From assembly GCA_029817715.1 (NCBI GenBank), contig JARUPY010000048.1, positions 62,001 to 126,000 on the forward strand: 64,000 nucleotides of DNA. Reading direction: 5' to 3'. Origin of the DNA: Melastoma dodecandrum. Lineage: Eukaryota; Streptophyta; Magnoliopsida; Myrtales; Melastomataceae. The stretch's first letter is position 1. Each line of letters starts with the position of its first letter. The translations under genes and the position numbers were made by a program. Below, piece by piece: positions 10,177-20,929 of this stretch. The notes under the pieces were generated by a model. That model saw only the letters and a program-made list of their open reading frames with translations, made no database searches and was not told where the DNA came from.

Positions 10177-11616
10177 TCCTTCTCCTGTTGATATCCATTG
10201 CTACGTTGGGCACAAGCATTGGAAATTATTCTCCTTTTGCCCGCTGCCTTTAATCAGACAGTCAGTTGAATAAGGATTTGCTGTTCCATAATTTCTCTTC
10301 TTGGAGGTGAACGAGGAACTGATGTTTCTGTTCCTTTGAGACGCTGTGGCTGTTGAATTTCGGTATCCTTTTAAGCCTCTGAGTTAATCTGTGGTAAATG
10401 TTTGGTTAGGAGTTCGCCAGAACTACTGAATGAATACTTTATGAAACTCCAGATGCCATGTTCACTCAAGGTTTTTAAGGTCTGATATCAGTGACCTTAT
10501 CTTTAAAGGTACCATTGCAAGGAAGTGTTCTCGAATAGCTGTTAGTTTACTTTATCTCAGCAAGTCGTATGACAATCTTATATGATGCCTGGACACCAGA
10601 ACGTCGATAGAGCTCGATAGAGAGCTCCTCTGTCATATCGCACAGTGATGGTCTTGACAAATGACATCAAGCATTGAGGAAGAGAAAGACAACCTCGGGC
10701 GCACAAAGCAGGCCTCAACCAATCGGCATATTTGACATGGCCTATTACAGAATGTAGTACCATGACAACTCCGGCAACGAAACGAATCCCCTTTTAGCCT
10801 GTCATTGGAATCAAATCACATGGAAGGTAGAAAAGACAAGCATTTACGGAGTAACGCCACCTCGATTACTTGGTTTTCTAGAGTTTGGGTGTTTGCCAAT
10901 GTTTCAATTCCAAGAGATTATTGAGCAGGCAGTTGCTGCATAAGGACTCAGATTTTGCCTGATAATAAGCAAAAAACAAAACACACGCAGAGAAACAAAG
11001 TTCGACATAGCATTACTGAAGTCCACATGGGGGAAAAATGCATACTAAATGAGTAAACCAGGATTTGAAAAGCCTCTTCACACTGAGGTGCTCTCCATCA
11101 ACAAGGCACGAGGCTCCTCAGCTTATTTGCATGATCATGGATCTCCATCATATTGCCATTCATATCCAAGGCAGCCTTCTCGATAACCGGTGTGCCAATT
11201 GCCGTTTAATCACAACAGACACCACCACCATTATAACCCGAGAATCTCTTTCACAGGCTGAAAGCCGATGTATGGACAAGTCTCTTGGATAAGGGGCCCA
11301 GATGGTGATGCCCATTGAATCCGGCAAGTGCCGCCATGCCCTGGGGTCAAGTGCTCAGGGATAGAGCCCACATGCAGCTTGTTTGTTAACCCATATTCTT
11401 GAAAAAACTCATTCCCTAAACACAAATGGTCATAGGAATAGCAACTTCCTCAATCTTTGACATCCTCAGTTTCGCCATTCTTAAAACTCCCCATATTTAA
11501 GGCCAGACATCTGGCAGAAAATGGCTGAGGCATTCATTCCACAGGATATCTGACCTGTGAGTAGGCAAAACCATATCAAGCTTCTACCGATACTGGACCC
11601 CATGAGGAGTGAAGAG
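10177..11616. other. intergenic region between NDUFA13 and the PPR gene
   Basis: This holds the 3' UTR of NDUFA13 and, on the other strand, the 3' UTR of the convergent PPR gene. I see no further gene, RNA gene or clear repeat. Confidence 0.5.
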
Positions 11617-13368
11617 CTAAGATGAATGAACCTGACTAAATCCAGGAAGTTTGGCCAATCCCTTTTCCCTCATAAGGTCTCTTGTTTCCTTCACGTCAGA
11701 CCATCTTCCGACAGAAGCATATACGTTAGCTAGCAAAGACTTGTAGCCTGCTTTACCAGGCTCCAACTGAAAGCAATGATTTGCTGCAATCTCTCCTATC
11801 TCAACATTGTTATGCAACCTGCAGGCAAGAAGTAATGCTCCCCAGACACCTGCATTAGCCTGAACTTTCATCATCCTCACGATATCATAAGCTTCTTCCA
11901 AATGCCCTGCTCTGCCAAGTAAATCGACCATAACACCATAGTGGTCAACAGAGGGCATGAGTCCATACTTTTCCATGGAACTGAAGTATTTATATCCCTC
12001 TTTTACCAAGCCAGCATGACTACAGGCACTTAACAATCCCGTGAATGTTGCCAAGTTAGGTTGTATGCTTGCATCGACCATGTCCTGAAAGAATCTCATT
12101 GCATCACTTGCCCTGCCATTCATTCCACAACCCAGGATCATTGCTGTGTAGGCGACCACATCCTTTCTTGTCAAGCTATCGAACAACTTATATGCCTCTT
12201 CAACGTTTCCACATTTTGCATAAAGGTCAATCATAGCGGTGGTCAGATGGTCATCCTTCTCAATTCCAAGTTTTTCCATCTGTAGCTGTATCCTGGCTCC
12301 AACTTTCAAATCTCCAAGATGTGAACATGCAGAAAGTACACTAGAGAAGGTAATCTTATCTGGCAAAACATTTCCTTCTGGCGAGATCATATGGTAAAAC
12401 AATTCGACGGCCTCTGAAGGACAGTCATTCTGAGCATAACAAGCTATCATGGAATTATACACGAGCACGTTTCTCTCACTGCATTGATTGAAAATAGCAC
12501 GAGCAGACTCAACATCCCCACATTTAGAGTAAGCAGAAATCATTGTCATAAAAGAAACGCAAGTCTTTATGGGCATCGCATCAAATATTTCTCGGGCCAG
12601 TTTGATTCTCCTGGAATCAACATAACCGCTGAGAAGAGTATTCCACGAAGCAGAATTTGGTCGAGGCATCTGTCGGAACAAAACCACTGCCTTCTCCATT
12701 TCCCCGCATTTGACATATCCTGAAACCATGGAATTCCACGACACAACATCCTTCCCCGGAATCTCATCAAACACCTTCCTCCCTCCATCAATATCTCCCA
12801 CATTCAGGTGTCCAAATAAAAGTGAGTTCCACGAAACAACATTCTTCTCAGGCATATCCTCAAACACCTTCCTCGCGAGGTCCATCTCGCCCACCCTACA
12901 GTAAAAATCCAACATCCCAGTCTGCACATAAACACACCCACAGAACCCATACTTCTGCACTTGCGCGTGAACCAAAGATCCACCAATCCTATCTGCATTT
13001 CTCGCACAGGATCGTAACACAGAGGTCACCGCAAATGAATTCGGACAGAACCCCTGCCGACACATCTTGCTATACAGAACACAAGCATCCTTAAACTGTC
13101 CATTCCGAGACAAAAACCTGACGGTACAACCCCACGAGAATGCATCCGGGTCTCGATTGTGGGACAGTATGGATTCCACATATTGGTACAAGGAAAACGA
13201 GTAACAGGAGGCGAAGTTTACGATATTGTGGATTAACAACGACTCGAGGTTGGTCAGATTGTTGACAAGGATTGCAGCATGAGCCTGACGGGATTGCTTC
13301 AGCGTCAGCCGTTGGTTCAGCAGGAATGCTAGCCTTGATTTGACCATCTGCAATGGTCGGGCTGGCAC
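11617..13368 (-). CDS. pentatricopeptide repeat protein, PLS class, E subgroup
   Basis: A 583-codon intronless gene. PPR proteins of this class bind single-stranded RNA in mitochondria or chloroplasts and often specify C-to-U editing sites. The repeat region (about residues 70-515) is a row of P, L and S motifs, with typical segments such as 'DVVSWNSMVSGYVKCGEME', 'SWNTLLSGYVDSRR', 'VAYTAMILGCGMNG' and 'ATFTGLLSACSHAGLVKEGY'. It ends with an E-type region containing 'GVWGALLLACRLHNNVEIGE' and 'YKSLLANVYASVGRWSDVKE', and stops soon after 'LPGFSQV', so there is no DYW deaminase domain. It resembles Arabidopsis At4g22760 from memory. The second ATG (13347, MVKSRLAF) may be the real start. Intact. 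Confidence 0.93.
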   Translation of the reverse strand: MPARPLQMVKSRLAFLLNQRLTLKQSRQAHAAILVNNLTNLESLLIHNIVNFASCYSFSLYQYVESILSHNRDPDAFSWGCTVRFLSRNGQFKDACVLYSKMCRQGFCPNSFAVTSVLRSCARNADRIGGSLVHAQVQKYGFCGCVYVQTGMLDFYCRVGEMDLARKVFEDMPEKNVVSWNSLLFGHLNVGDIDGGRKVFDEIPGKDVVSWNSMVSGYVKCGEMEKAVVLFRQMPRPNSASWNTLLSGYVDSRRIKLAREIFDAMPIKTCVSFMTMISAYSKCGDVESARAIFNQCSERNVLVYNSMIACYAQNDCPSEAVELFYHMISPEGNVLPDKITFSSVLSACSHLGDLKVGARIQLQMEKLGIEKDDHLTTAMIDLYAKCGNVEEAYKLFDSLTRKDVVAYTAMILGCGMNGRASDAMRFFQDMVDASIQPNLATFTGLLSACSHAGLVKEGYKYFSSMEKYGLMPSVDHYGVMVDLLGRAGHLEEAYDIVRMMKVQANAGVWGALLLACRLHNNVEIGEIAANHCFQLEPGKAGYKSLLANVYASVGRWSDVKETRDLMREKGLAKLPGFSQVHSS

Positions 13369-13514
13369 AACGGCCCCGTGATCAGTCTAAGCATCAGTTG
13401 GAGCTCAACACCCGATCCTAATGACAAGACGAGAGGATAGACGAGATGAGGAGTCTTCAGTGTTTCTCTTTACAGCTGCTTCATCATAACCGCAGGTCAA
13501 GATCGAAGCACAAA

Positions 13515-14600
13515 GTAAATGAAACATGATGCTTTTTGACGATTGATGATATGAGCTGCAGCCATCAGAGGATAACCCCAAAATTGAAACGGAAGTTTTG
13601 CTTGAAACAACAAGGCTCTCGTTACCTGTAAAAGATGCTGGTGTTTCCGCTCCACAACACCATTTTGTTGTGGTGTGGCTACACAAGAGGTTTGATGCAT
13701 GATGCCATGCATTTTGTAGAAATATGGTTCCGTCCCATTGTCACTCCGAATGGCCTTTACAGTTGTGTTAAATTGAGTCTTTATAAGCTGATAAAACTCA
13801 CACAGTAAAGATCTTACTTCTGATTTGTTATGCATGAGAAAAATCCATGTCACTTGTGTATAATCATCAACAACAGTCAAGAAGTAACGATAACCATGCA
13901 AAGCACTTTCTGAATTCAGTCCCCCAGATATCACAGTGTAGTAAATCAAATGGACTAGTTGTTTTGATGCCACTCAATGGGAAAACCAGCCGTTTTTGTT
14001 TAGCTTCATGACATGTAGAACACATATTCTGTGATAACATTGTAATAGAAGGCTCTATTGATTGTAGCTCAGAAAGTTTGGTTGAGGGTACATGTCCAAG
14101 ACGCATATGCCAAAGATCAAACGAGTCAAGAGTAGTATGTAATGTAGCTGAACAGGAGCTATGTAAAGTGGTTGTATCAGAAGTGAAAATGGCTTTATTT
14201 CTAACTTGAGAAGTGGCAGAGTTGCTTCTGTTCCCATCTATCTTCTTGAGTACGAACAGACCATCCTCCCATTCAGCAAGTCCAATCGTCATCCGTCTGA
14301 GTAAGTCCTGAATATAGCACTGATTATGAAGGAATATGAAACAAATGACATTGGACAGAAGTAATTTGCTGACTGAGATCAAATTAAAGTGAAAAGAGGG
14401 AACAAATAAAGTATTTTCCAGAACTAAGTTGTCATTGAGTTTGACAACCCCTATATGTGTGGCTAAGACCGTTGTGCTGTTAGGTAGTTGAATCTGTAAT
14501 GGAACTTGTAAGTGATGAAATGAAGAAAACAAATCAAGAGAAGAAGCAATATGGTTGGTTGCCCCTGTATCAAGGTAGCACTTTGAGTTGAAAAGGTTCC
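13515..14600 (-). pseudogene. Copia pol: protease, GAG-pre-integrase and integrase core (broken)
   Basis: Protease motif 'YLDTGATNHIASS' lies near 14545-14585, followed by the GAG-pre-integrase block 'WHMRLGHVPSTKLSEL' and the zinc-binding 'CSTCHEAKQKR'. The integrase core shows 'FLTVVDDYTQVTW', 'IRSDNGTEPYF' and 'PQQNGVVERKHQHLL', which carry the D, D and E of the DDE triad. A frameshift near 13915-13970 separates the two parts, and the frame is lost after 'AAHIINRQKASC'. Confidence 0.83.
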
Positions 14601-15765
14601 CTTGTTAGAAGACAGAGTACCCGCAAAGTTGTGAACATGGTTGGGATGAGAGGAGATTGAAGTAGGAAGGTCTTGTCCCTGGTGAGCCACAGCAGAGGTT
14701 TGGCTTGGATCCTCCACACTGAGCAAGGCCAGTAGCCTTTGAACCTGATGCTCTGACAAAGCAAGATTAGAGGACTGATGCGTTTCAACCTCTTTGTTTC
14801 CAGATGTGACCATATTCACAAGCCTTTTTCCTCCTTTTTCCTGCTGCTTGAAAGGCATCTGGCCTCTACCTCTACCAAACGTCTGGTTTGGTGGGTATCC
14901 AATCAGCTGATAGCATCTAGCTTTCAGATGCCCCTTTTTGCCACAATGGTCGCATATCATTTCAGCCCGAGACTTCTTCCTCTCTGCAAACGCTGCCATT
15001 CTACTTGGGTCCGATTTCTCAGCAGTCTCCTGGCCTTTTTCAGAACGTGCCACCGCTGCAACTGAGTTGCCGAACAGCATGACCCCTTCTCCATTCATGT
15101 TCTGCTGCATCTCTTCCCTCTGAAGGATGTTATACGCCTCTCCAAGTGTGGGTAAAGGCTTCCTCAGCAGAGTCTGACTTCGGAGAGCACCATACTCTCG
15201 GTTTAACCCATTCAGAAATTTAAACACCATATCCTTCTGCAGCTCATCAGCATATTCTTTCTCTCAACCACAGTCACACTTACCGCACTTGCACTTCGAG
15301 TAAGGGCGATATTCCCTGAGTTCTCTCAAAATTCCCAACAACTCATTATAATAAAGTGAAACGGACCTGTTTCCTTGAACCAACGAATGGTATTGCAGTT
15401 GAAGGCGACATACCCGCAAGTCATCTGGCTCCCCGTAACGCTCCTGGAGTTCTTTCCAGACCTCTCGTGCAGTATTAAGGTAGAAGATGGTAGAAGCAAT
15501 CGCCGGCGACACCGACTTTTGCAGCCACGACCTCACCAAGTCGTCACATCGCTTCCATGCAGCCAAGAGATTGCTATCCGCTGCTGGTTTGGGGATGGAT
15601 CCATCAATAAAACCTAGCTGTTCTTGATTGACACCGCCAACTCGAAGGAACGCCTCCACGACGTGTAATTTCCCTCGGTAAGTTCTAGAGCAACTATGCC
15701 CCCTGCTTACAAGTCTGCCGCATTCACGTAGTACGGCGACTGCTGACTCTCCAAGTTCACCATCT
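14570..15765 (-). pseudogene. Copia gag, with frameshifts and an in-frame TGA
   Basis: The frame 'MEMVNLESQQSPYYVNAADL' starts near 15771 and meets a stop almost at once; the gag reading then continues in other frames ('GNYTSWRRSF', then 'FIDGSIPKPAADSNLLAAWKRCDD'). A Cys-rich 'KCKCGKCDCG' ends in an in-frame TGA (15264), after which the same frame goes on with 'VFKFLNGLNREYGALRSQTLL'. A zinc knuckle, CDHCGKKGHLKARC (CX2CX4HX4C), follows at about 14930-14975. Capsid-type protein of the element, non-functional. Confidence 0.8.
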
Positions 15766-15806
15766 CCATGCTTCTTTCTCACCAGTCCTTCAGGTGGCCC
15801 TCACCC

Positions 15807-15818
15807 GCTCTGATACCA
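15807..15818 (-). other. primer-binding site of the decayed Copia element
   Basis: Reads TGGTATCAGAGC on the minus strand, the initiator tRNA-Met complement, immediately adjacent to the LTR. Confidence 0.8.
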
Positions 15819-16039
15819 TGACGGTCGGCCAAGACAAAGACGAAGAGAAGCTTTCTGAGCAAAATCTCTCACAAAGAGGAAAAACAGAAAATCCCCTTAA
15901 TAATTACAACCCACGTTCTATTATGTACCCCACCGCGTCTACTCTCAACCGTCTAATCAATTACCCCATCAGCAATTACATTTATACCCTAACGAGTGAA
16001 TCAATAAAAGAATGTCAGGCCTCAATATCTAAAGTAACA
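15819..16039 (-). repeat. 5' LTR of the decayed Copia element
   Basis: The inner end begins TGACGG on the plus strand directly next to the primer-binding site. The outer end was set at 16039 because the minus strand then starts TGTTACTTTAG, a typical Copia LTR start. No second LTR is available to confirm the outer border. Confidence 0.55.
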
Positions 16040-16423
16040 GCCCATGGACTTTCCTCATCCTCATCCGGGCTCATGTGTTTGCGCCCTCCGATGCCTTTGC
16101 TTACACTTTTTAATTCCCCGTAAATGGTAACAAGACCACTTCAGAAGATAGATGGTACAAGCATTTTGTTTCGTCTGCTATACATACAGTTTCGAGTCTA
16201 AGTGGGAGAAAATAGATACAGCACTCTGTTAGCCCGAGAACCCAAAAACCTTGATATTTCAGTGTTCAGCGCCATCGAGCCGATCCGGGAATCTATGATC
16301 CTGAAGGAAGCAGCATCGATAGGAAACCACCCCGGCAGCATATCAATCTCATAGCCTTCACAGTCTCTGACCGTATAATCATGTCGAAGCCCCATCTCCG
16401 AATTTGAAATCGGCTTCTTCTGT

Positions 16424-17429
16424 TCACTCATGATCGTTCAGTGCAGTCATGATCATCCTGAAACAAACAGGAGAAAACGATCAAGCAGGGATTACCAGGT
16501 TCTCCATAATCTGGTTTGCACTCCCATTAGTAGACAATATGCAAACAATTAGATGGCAGAATGAGATTTTTTTTCTTACCAGAAGATGGAGAGAAATAGA
16601 ATGCAGATGAGGTACGCGAGCTTGAAAAGCCGCTGCTTCTTTTCCCACTTGAGCATGTTATATATCTCCGTGACATCAACAAGATGCCTTCGTTGCATAT
16701 ACCTGCCAGAAATTACAAGCTGCTTGAATTAAAGATGACGAGATCAATTACATAATATGCCCACACTGGCACATGGAAAAATAGAGTAAACCGAAGAAAA
16801 AAACGGGGACTCACAAATTCACATTGAAATAAAGATATGGAACACACAACAGGGACATGGCCCAATGCCCTGTCGCGAGATAGAAGCCGCAAAGGATTCC
16901 TTGCCCGATAAACTCTGGCATAACCACCATGTTAATGCGGGATGACGAATCGTAAGGATTTATATAGTCGAACTCCAAATCAGCCAAACACATAAGCTGC
17001 AAAAACAATGACAATTAGAAGTTCCTACCAGTGCAGAAGAAGAAATCAACGAGAACTAGCATAACCCTAGCCGGGGGTAACTATACAAGGTCGAAAATAT
17101 CATCATGTTCACGACCCAGAAAAACCTTATTACTACAATGCTCAATTGGACGTGTTTCATAGCTAATTGTATGCACAAGCATGGTAAGCCCAGGTTCGTC
17201 AGAAACAGCTCGAATCGGACAGAAAACAAGTCCCGCTTCTCTTCCAAGCCAACAACAACAAACCCGAAAACTAGGGCACAGAAAAGCACCGAACTTTCGT
17301 GCATTGGGGAATGAGACGGAGAAATCGAAGGCGACCCAGAAGAGGAAGAAGCCGAACCTGGAAGATGATTACGACGACAAGGCCGATGATCAAGAAGAAG
17401 GAGACGACCCATGAGAAAATATCTCCCAT
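16424..17429 (-). CDS. cornichon family ER cargo receptor
   Basis: Cornichon/Erv14 proteins load transmembrane cargo into COPII vesicles leaving the ER. Four exons on the minus strand, 17429-17358, 16996-16815, 16702-16580 and 16457-16424, all with GT-AG borders, give 136 residues, normal for the family. The protein starts [20 protein letters not shown], a first membrane helix. Next comes the cornichon signature '[19 protein letters not shown]', then '[19 protein letters not shown]', '[19 protein letters not shown]' and a last helix '[14 protein letters not shown]', ending 'MTALNDHE'. All conserved family blocks are present and no lesion is seen. A decayed Copia element lies 385 bp downstream. 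Confidence 0.94.
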
Positions 17430-18092
17430 GGCTTCGTCCTCCTGGGTTTTCTCCTCCTCCTCCTCCTCCTACCTGCTTGTTCTATTTCGAGGTGGAAGGC
17501 CAGGAGCTGAGGGATACGACGTCGGTAGCCGCCGCCGTCACTGGAGTAAGTCGAGGTGCGGAGGTGCTGCTTTTGCCTCCGGCGGTCGAGGCTGGAAAAA
17601 TAATATAAGTAAACAATAAACAGAAGAAAATATGATAAATAAAAGAAATATTAACATCATTTTAAAAACTTTGCATTATTATTATATCTCATTTAATAAG
17701 CTTTAAATATTCCATTTTTTACCATAAAAAACACGCCCTCCCTCAAGTGGATGGCTTTTTTATATAATAGATACCACTTTATAATAAATTGATAATAACG
17801 TATATGTTTGATTTGTTAGATTATTATTAATTTCAATTATGACATAATGATTTTTTTGCTTTTTGTGTTGAGAATGAAAATATATAGTATGTCACGTTTT
17901 CACCAAATAGTTCGAGCTTTAAGAATAGTTTCCGTTGACTGCAACACAACACTGATATCAAAGCAGTTATCACGTCTGAGCTTTTAGGCACTTGGTGTTT
18001 AATGCCGTACAATATTTTGATCATCAACTACTAATATTTAGTAATACAAACTGCACATACCCAGTGAGATAATTTGAAAAAAAGTAAACACA
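17430..18092. other. upstream region of the cornichon gene, AT-rich beyond 17600
   Basis: The first 170 bases are GC-rich with a (TCC)n run at about 17450-17470, likely 5' UTR and core promoter of the cornichon gene. The rest is AT-rich with no gene seen. Confidence 0.45.
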
Positions 18093-18101
18093 TTTTTACT
18101 A

Positions 18102-18668
18102 GGCAAAATATACGTTTATGGCCTCAACTTTGAGCCAACTTTCAGTTTTGTCATTAATTTATTTTGTTATATAATTTTGTAATCAACTTTTATTTTTATT
18201 TTGATTTTGGCCAATTTTGAATTTCTTCTAGCCAAACAAGGCCTTAATATAGTCCGACCCCTGTCCTATAATAGTGAAGTTTCAACCTCTCATTTATTCG
18301 CCTCATAATCCATTTTACCCGGAGTGGCAACCTCCTAATAGAATATCATCCGAACTTCATTGATTTTGCGTATTTTTTACAACATCAGCAATTATCGTCT
18401 AACTTCAGCTTCCAATTCACTTGATTTTTCTATCAATATTTTAAAATAAAAAAACATACGAGATGTTTCAATATTATTTCCTATTTTTTGTAATTTTTTT
18501 CCTTTTTAATCGATAAATTAAAATTGTCTATTAAGATCTGTTTGGCTTATGCGCGATAAAATTTAAGATAGGCAAAAAAAAAATTGATGACAAAATTATA
18601 TAACAAACTAAGTTAATAACAAAACAGAAATTTGGTCCAAAGTTGAGGCTATAAATTGATATTTTGCC
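18102..18668. mobile_element. non-autonomous Mutator-like element (MULE-type MITE)
   Basis: The ends are inverted repeats of roughly 100 bp: the left starts GGCAAAATATACG and the right ends ATATTTTGCC. Inside the arms, 'cctcaactttg' on the left pairs with 'caaagttgagg' on the right, and 'gttatataattttgt' pairs with 'acaaaattatataac'. A perfect 9-bp target duplication, TTTTTACTA, lies at 18093-18101 and 18669-18677. Long terminal inverted repeats with 9-bp duplications are the mark of Mutator-like transposons. No coding sequence, so it would need a transposase from elsewhere. Confidence 0.85.
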
Positions 18669-18677
18669 TTTTTACTA

Positions 18678-19732
18678 TAACGAAAGTTGCATAAAAATGA
18701 ATAAATTAAATATTTTCATGAAATGAAAAATTATAAAAAAAATATTGAAAAATAGGAAAAGAAAATTATTATTGCCTGACATATATGAGTAAGACTTTAA
18801 GTCTTTAAAAACCGACCTTCCTAGGACTTGCTATCGTCCCTGACATATGATCAAATTATGGTTGTTGGTAGTTTTGTTGTAAATCAAAGCCATCGACATT
18901 CATAATGGGTATTTGTTACAGTCTTCGCCCTTTCTTTCTCATCTTTCTGATAATTAAACAGGAATCCGCTTAAAATCCTACTTTCGAGCCTCTTTGTCAT
19001 CATGATGCGATTTTTCCGATTCTTTACGTGAATGCCATGCTTATTTGCCTGGCCTTGACCTCGATTTCGCACAGAATTTGACGGCCTGTGCAGATACAAA
19101 ATGCCATGTAGTTTCACAAATTAATCCCATTCTACTGAGGTGTAGAACATCACGATTGTCACCATTTCGTTGGAGGGAAAAGCCAGAGCAATTCGGTTTT
19201 CGCCTCCCGTGATTTCGTATACAGTACCGACAGGGTAACGACGTGCTATTGACAGAGAAAATCAGGAGCTTTGAGAAAGACCCAATCTTTTCACATATAG
19301 AATTAGGAATTGGGCTTTTGAGAGGGTCCAATTGATAAATTCTCTCGACAAGAAAATCTCCCTAAGCTCATAAACGAAAGAACAAGGAGACAGGAGCGAG
19401 AAAAAAGTTCGAAATTCCAAATATCAAAATAAAGTTTTGACATATTCCGATATTTGATATTCGTTTTTTTGGTTCGGTGTGATATTGTTTAAAAAATTTT
19501 GGTTTTCGCTTCGGTTTCGATATTTTAGGATAATTAATTAGGTAATCCAAACAAACTAAAATATTTTTTGACTCGTTTGGTCTTTTGGCCCATGATCCAT
19601 GCCCATCTTTTCTTCAACCCACAAAAATTAAACGTTGTCAGGACGACTTAGGGCTCGGGTGTCGCTCCTCCTCCTCGGTCCTCCCAGACTCGACGTCTTT
19701 GCTATGTGTTCCAGTCTCTATGGCTTCGTTCC
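18678..19732. other. intergenic sequence, right part possibly the 5' end of an old hAT element
   Basis: No gene is seen. From about 19415 to 19560 the sequence is rich in short motifs such as 'ggttcggtgtg' and 'cgatatttgatattcg', in the style of subterminal hAT regions. The GC-rich stretch at 19640-19727 continues in character after the Tat element (32825-33060), which fits an older element split by the insertion. Confidence 0.35.
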
Positions 19733-20883
19733 TGTTGACACTATAGAAAATCTCGGGCTTAATTTTGACAAAGCCCACAAAAGCCCTCAGCCGAGACAAA
19801 CATATCAGGCTTGCGCCTACAGGAGAAAGTCTACAGAGGCAGGATAGTAACCTTATAATCAAGGGCCTGTGCCTGGGACACGAAGTCTACAGGCTTGCGC
19901 CTGGGACACGAAGTCTACAGGCTTGCGCCTGAGACACGAAGTCTACAAGCTTGCGCCTGCGACACGAAGTCTACAGGCTTGTGCCTGTAGAAGATATTAA
20001 GACTATAGGCCTGCGCCTGCAAGGGACACGTGTCAAAGGAAAACGGTTCCACGGTCCCGAGATAATTGGGATTTGTTACCCACGCATAACACTAGTACAC
20101 GTCTTAAAGATAATCAATTAAACCCGAAGTAAGTGGAGCTGATCCACGATCAAATAAGTGAGAATCAGTTAATTCCGAGATTCTTGGGGTGAGTTGAGTC
20201 TGGAAGATCTTCAGAAGGTCGTAACAGACCAAGTATAAAAGGAGGAGATCTTCCCCAGAGAAAATCACGATCAAAATAGCCAATAGAAGCTTATTTTGCT
20301 CGTCACCCCTTAGCGTAGTTGTTAGGATTCCCCGACCTAGGCGAGACCCTTAAGGTTTCATCGGTCTTCACTTCCACCATCAGAGTGATCAACTGCAACT
20401 ATGATAACATACCTTCCGCCTTCACTCCCACCATCAGAGTGAGCAACCGTAGCTCTGGTAACAGCCATCCGCCCTCGACTCCAACGCCAGGACGAGCCAC
20501 CGTAGTCCTGGTACGCGCTTCCGCCTTCGACACTTCCGCCAGGTCGGATCACCACAGCCTTGGCACCCACGTCCGTCTCAACGCTCGACCGTACCCAGCC
20601 CACCAAGCCTAGCAGCTAAGTTCTGCCACCCGAGGAGCGCAAGCCTGCAGCGTTCCACCATCAAGTCTACTACAACGCTTCAAGTCTGCGGAGCACTGTA
20701 GCTAGTCTACGTCTTTACCACCGTCCTTGTTTTACTTTTATGGCTGTAAGCGTTCTTTACTTCTTGTAAAAACTATTTACATTTAATCAAATTCTTCAAT
20801 TACTTACTGGCGACCACATCTATAAAATCCCTGTGAGTCTTATTGCCGAATATTTCCGACGTGATCCGTTTTCTACGCGAACA
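19733..20883 (+). repeat. 5' LTR of the 13.1-kb Tat element
   Basis: Starts TGTTGACACTATAG and ends CGCGAACA, 1,151 bp. It holds a tandem array of a 28-bp unit (about four units, 19862-19977, centre 'gacacgaagtctacag') and two units of a 53-bp repeat ('caccatcagagtgagc', about 20370-20480). A TATA-like 'agtataaaagg' lies near 20231. Confidence 0.93.
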
Positions 20884-20885
20884 CG

Positions 20886-20908
20886 TTTTTGGCGACCACA
20901 GTGGGAGT
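20886..20908 (+). other. primer-binding region of the 13.1-kb Tat element
   Basis: Just after the LTR end the sequence reads 'tttttggcgaccacagtggg', the same block found next to the LTRs of the two other Tat-like elements in this window (49015-49033, and 61608-61626 on the minus strand). The tRNA used was not determined. Confidence 0.65.
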
Positions 20909-20929
20909 CGTAAAACTTGAAGTTTTCAG

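Larger units (their letters stand above)
13515..16039 (-). mobile_element. Copia-type LTR retrotransposon, 3'-truncated and decayed
   Basis: Order on the minus strand: 5' LTR (about 16039-15819), primer-binding site, gag with zinc knuckle, protease, GAG-pre-integrase, and integrase. The copy ends abruptly near 13515 inside the integrase, so reverse transcriptase, RNase H and 3' LTR are absent. That break lies about 150 bp upstream of the PPR start, and the LTR end lies about 385 bp past the cornichon stop codon. Many frameshifts and stops make it inactive. Confidence 0.85.

Noticed and set aside
12822..13094. plus-strand Ser/Pro/His-rich frame over the PPR gene
   Set aside because: Shadow of the PPR reading frame on the other strand.
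16198..16431. 77-codon minus-strand frame ([14 protein letters not shown]...) after the cornichon gene
   Set aside because: It begins just past the cornichon stop codon, lies in the 3' UTR and has no family features.
17181..17414. plus-strand frames opposite to cornichon exon 1
   Set aside because: They are antisense shadows of a well-supported gene with conserved splice sites.
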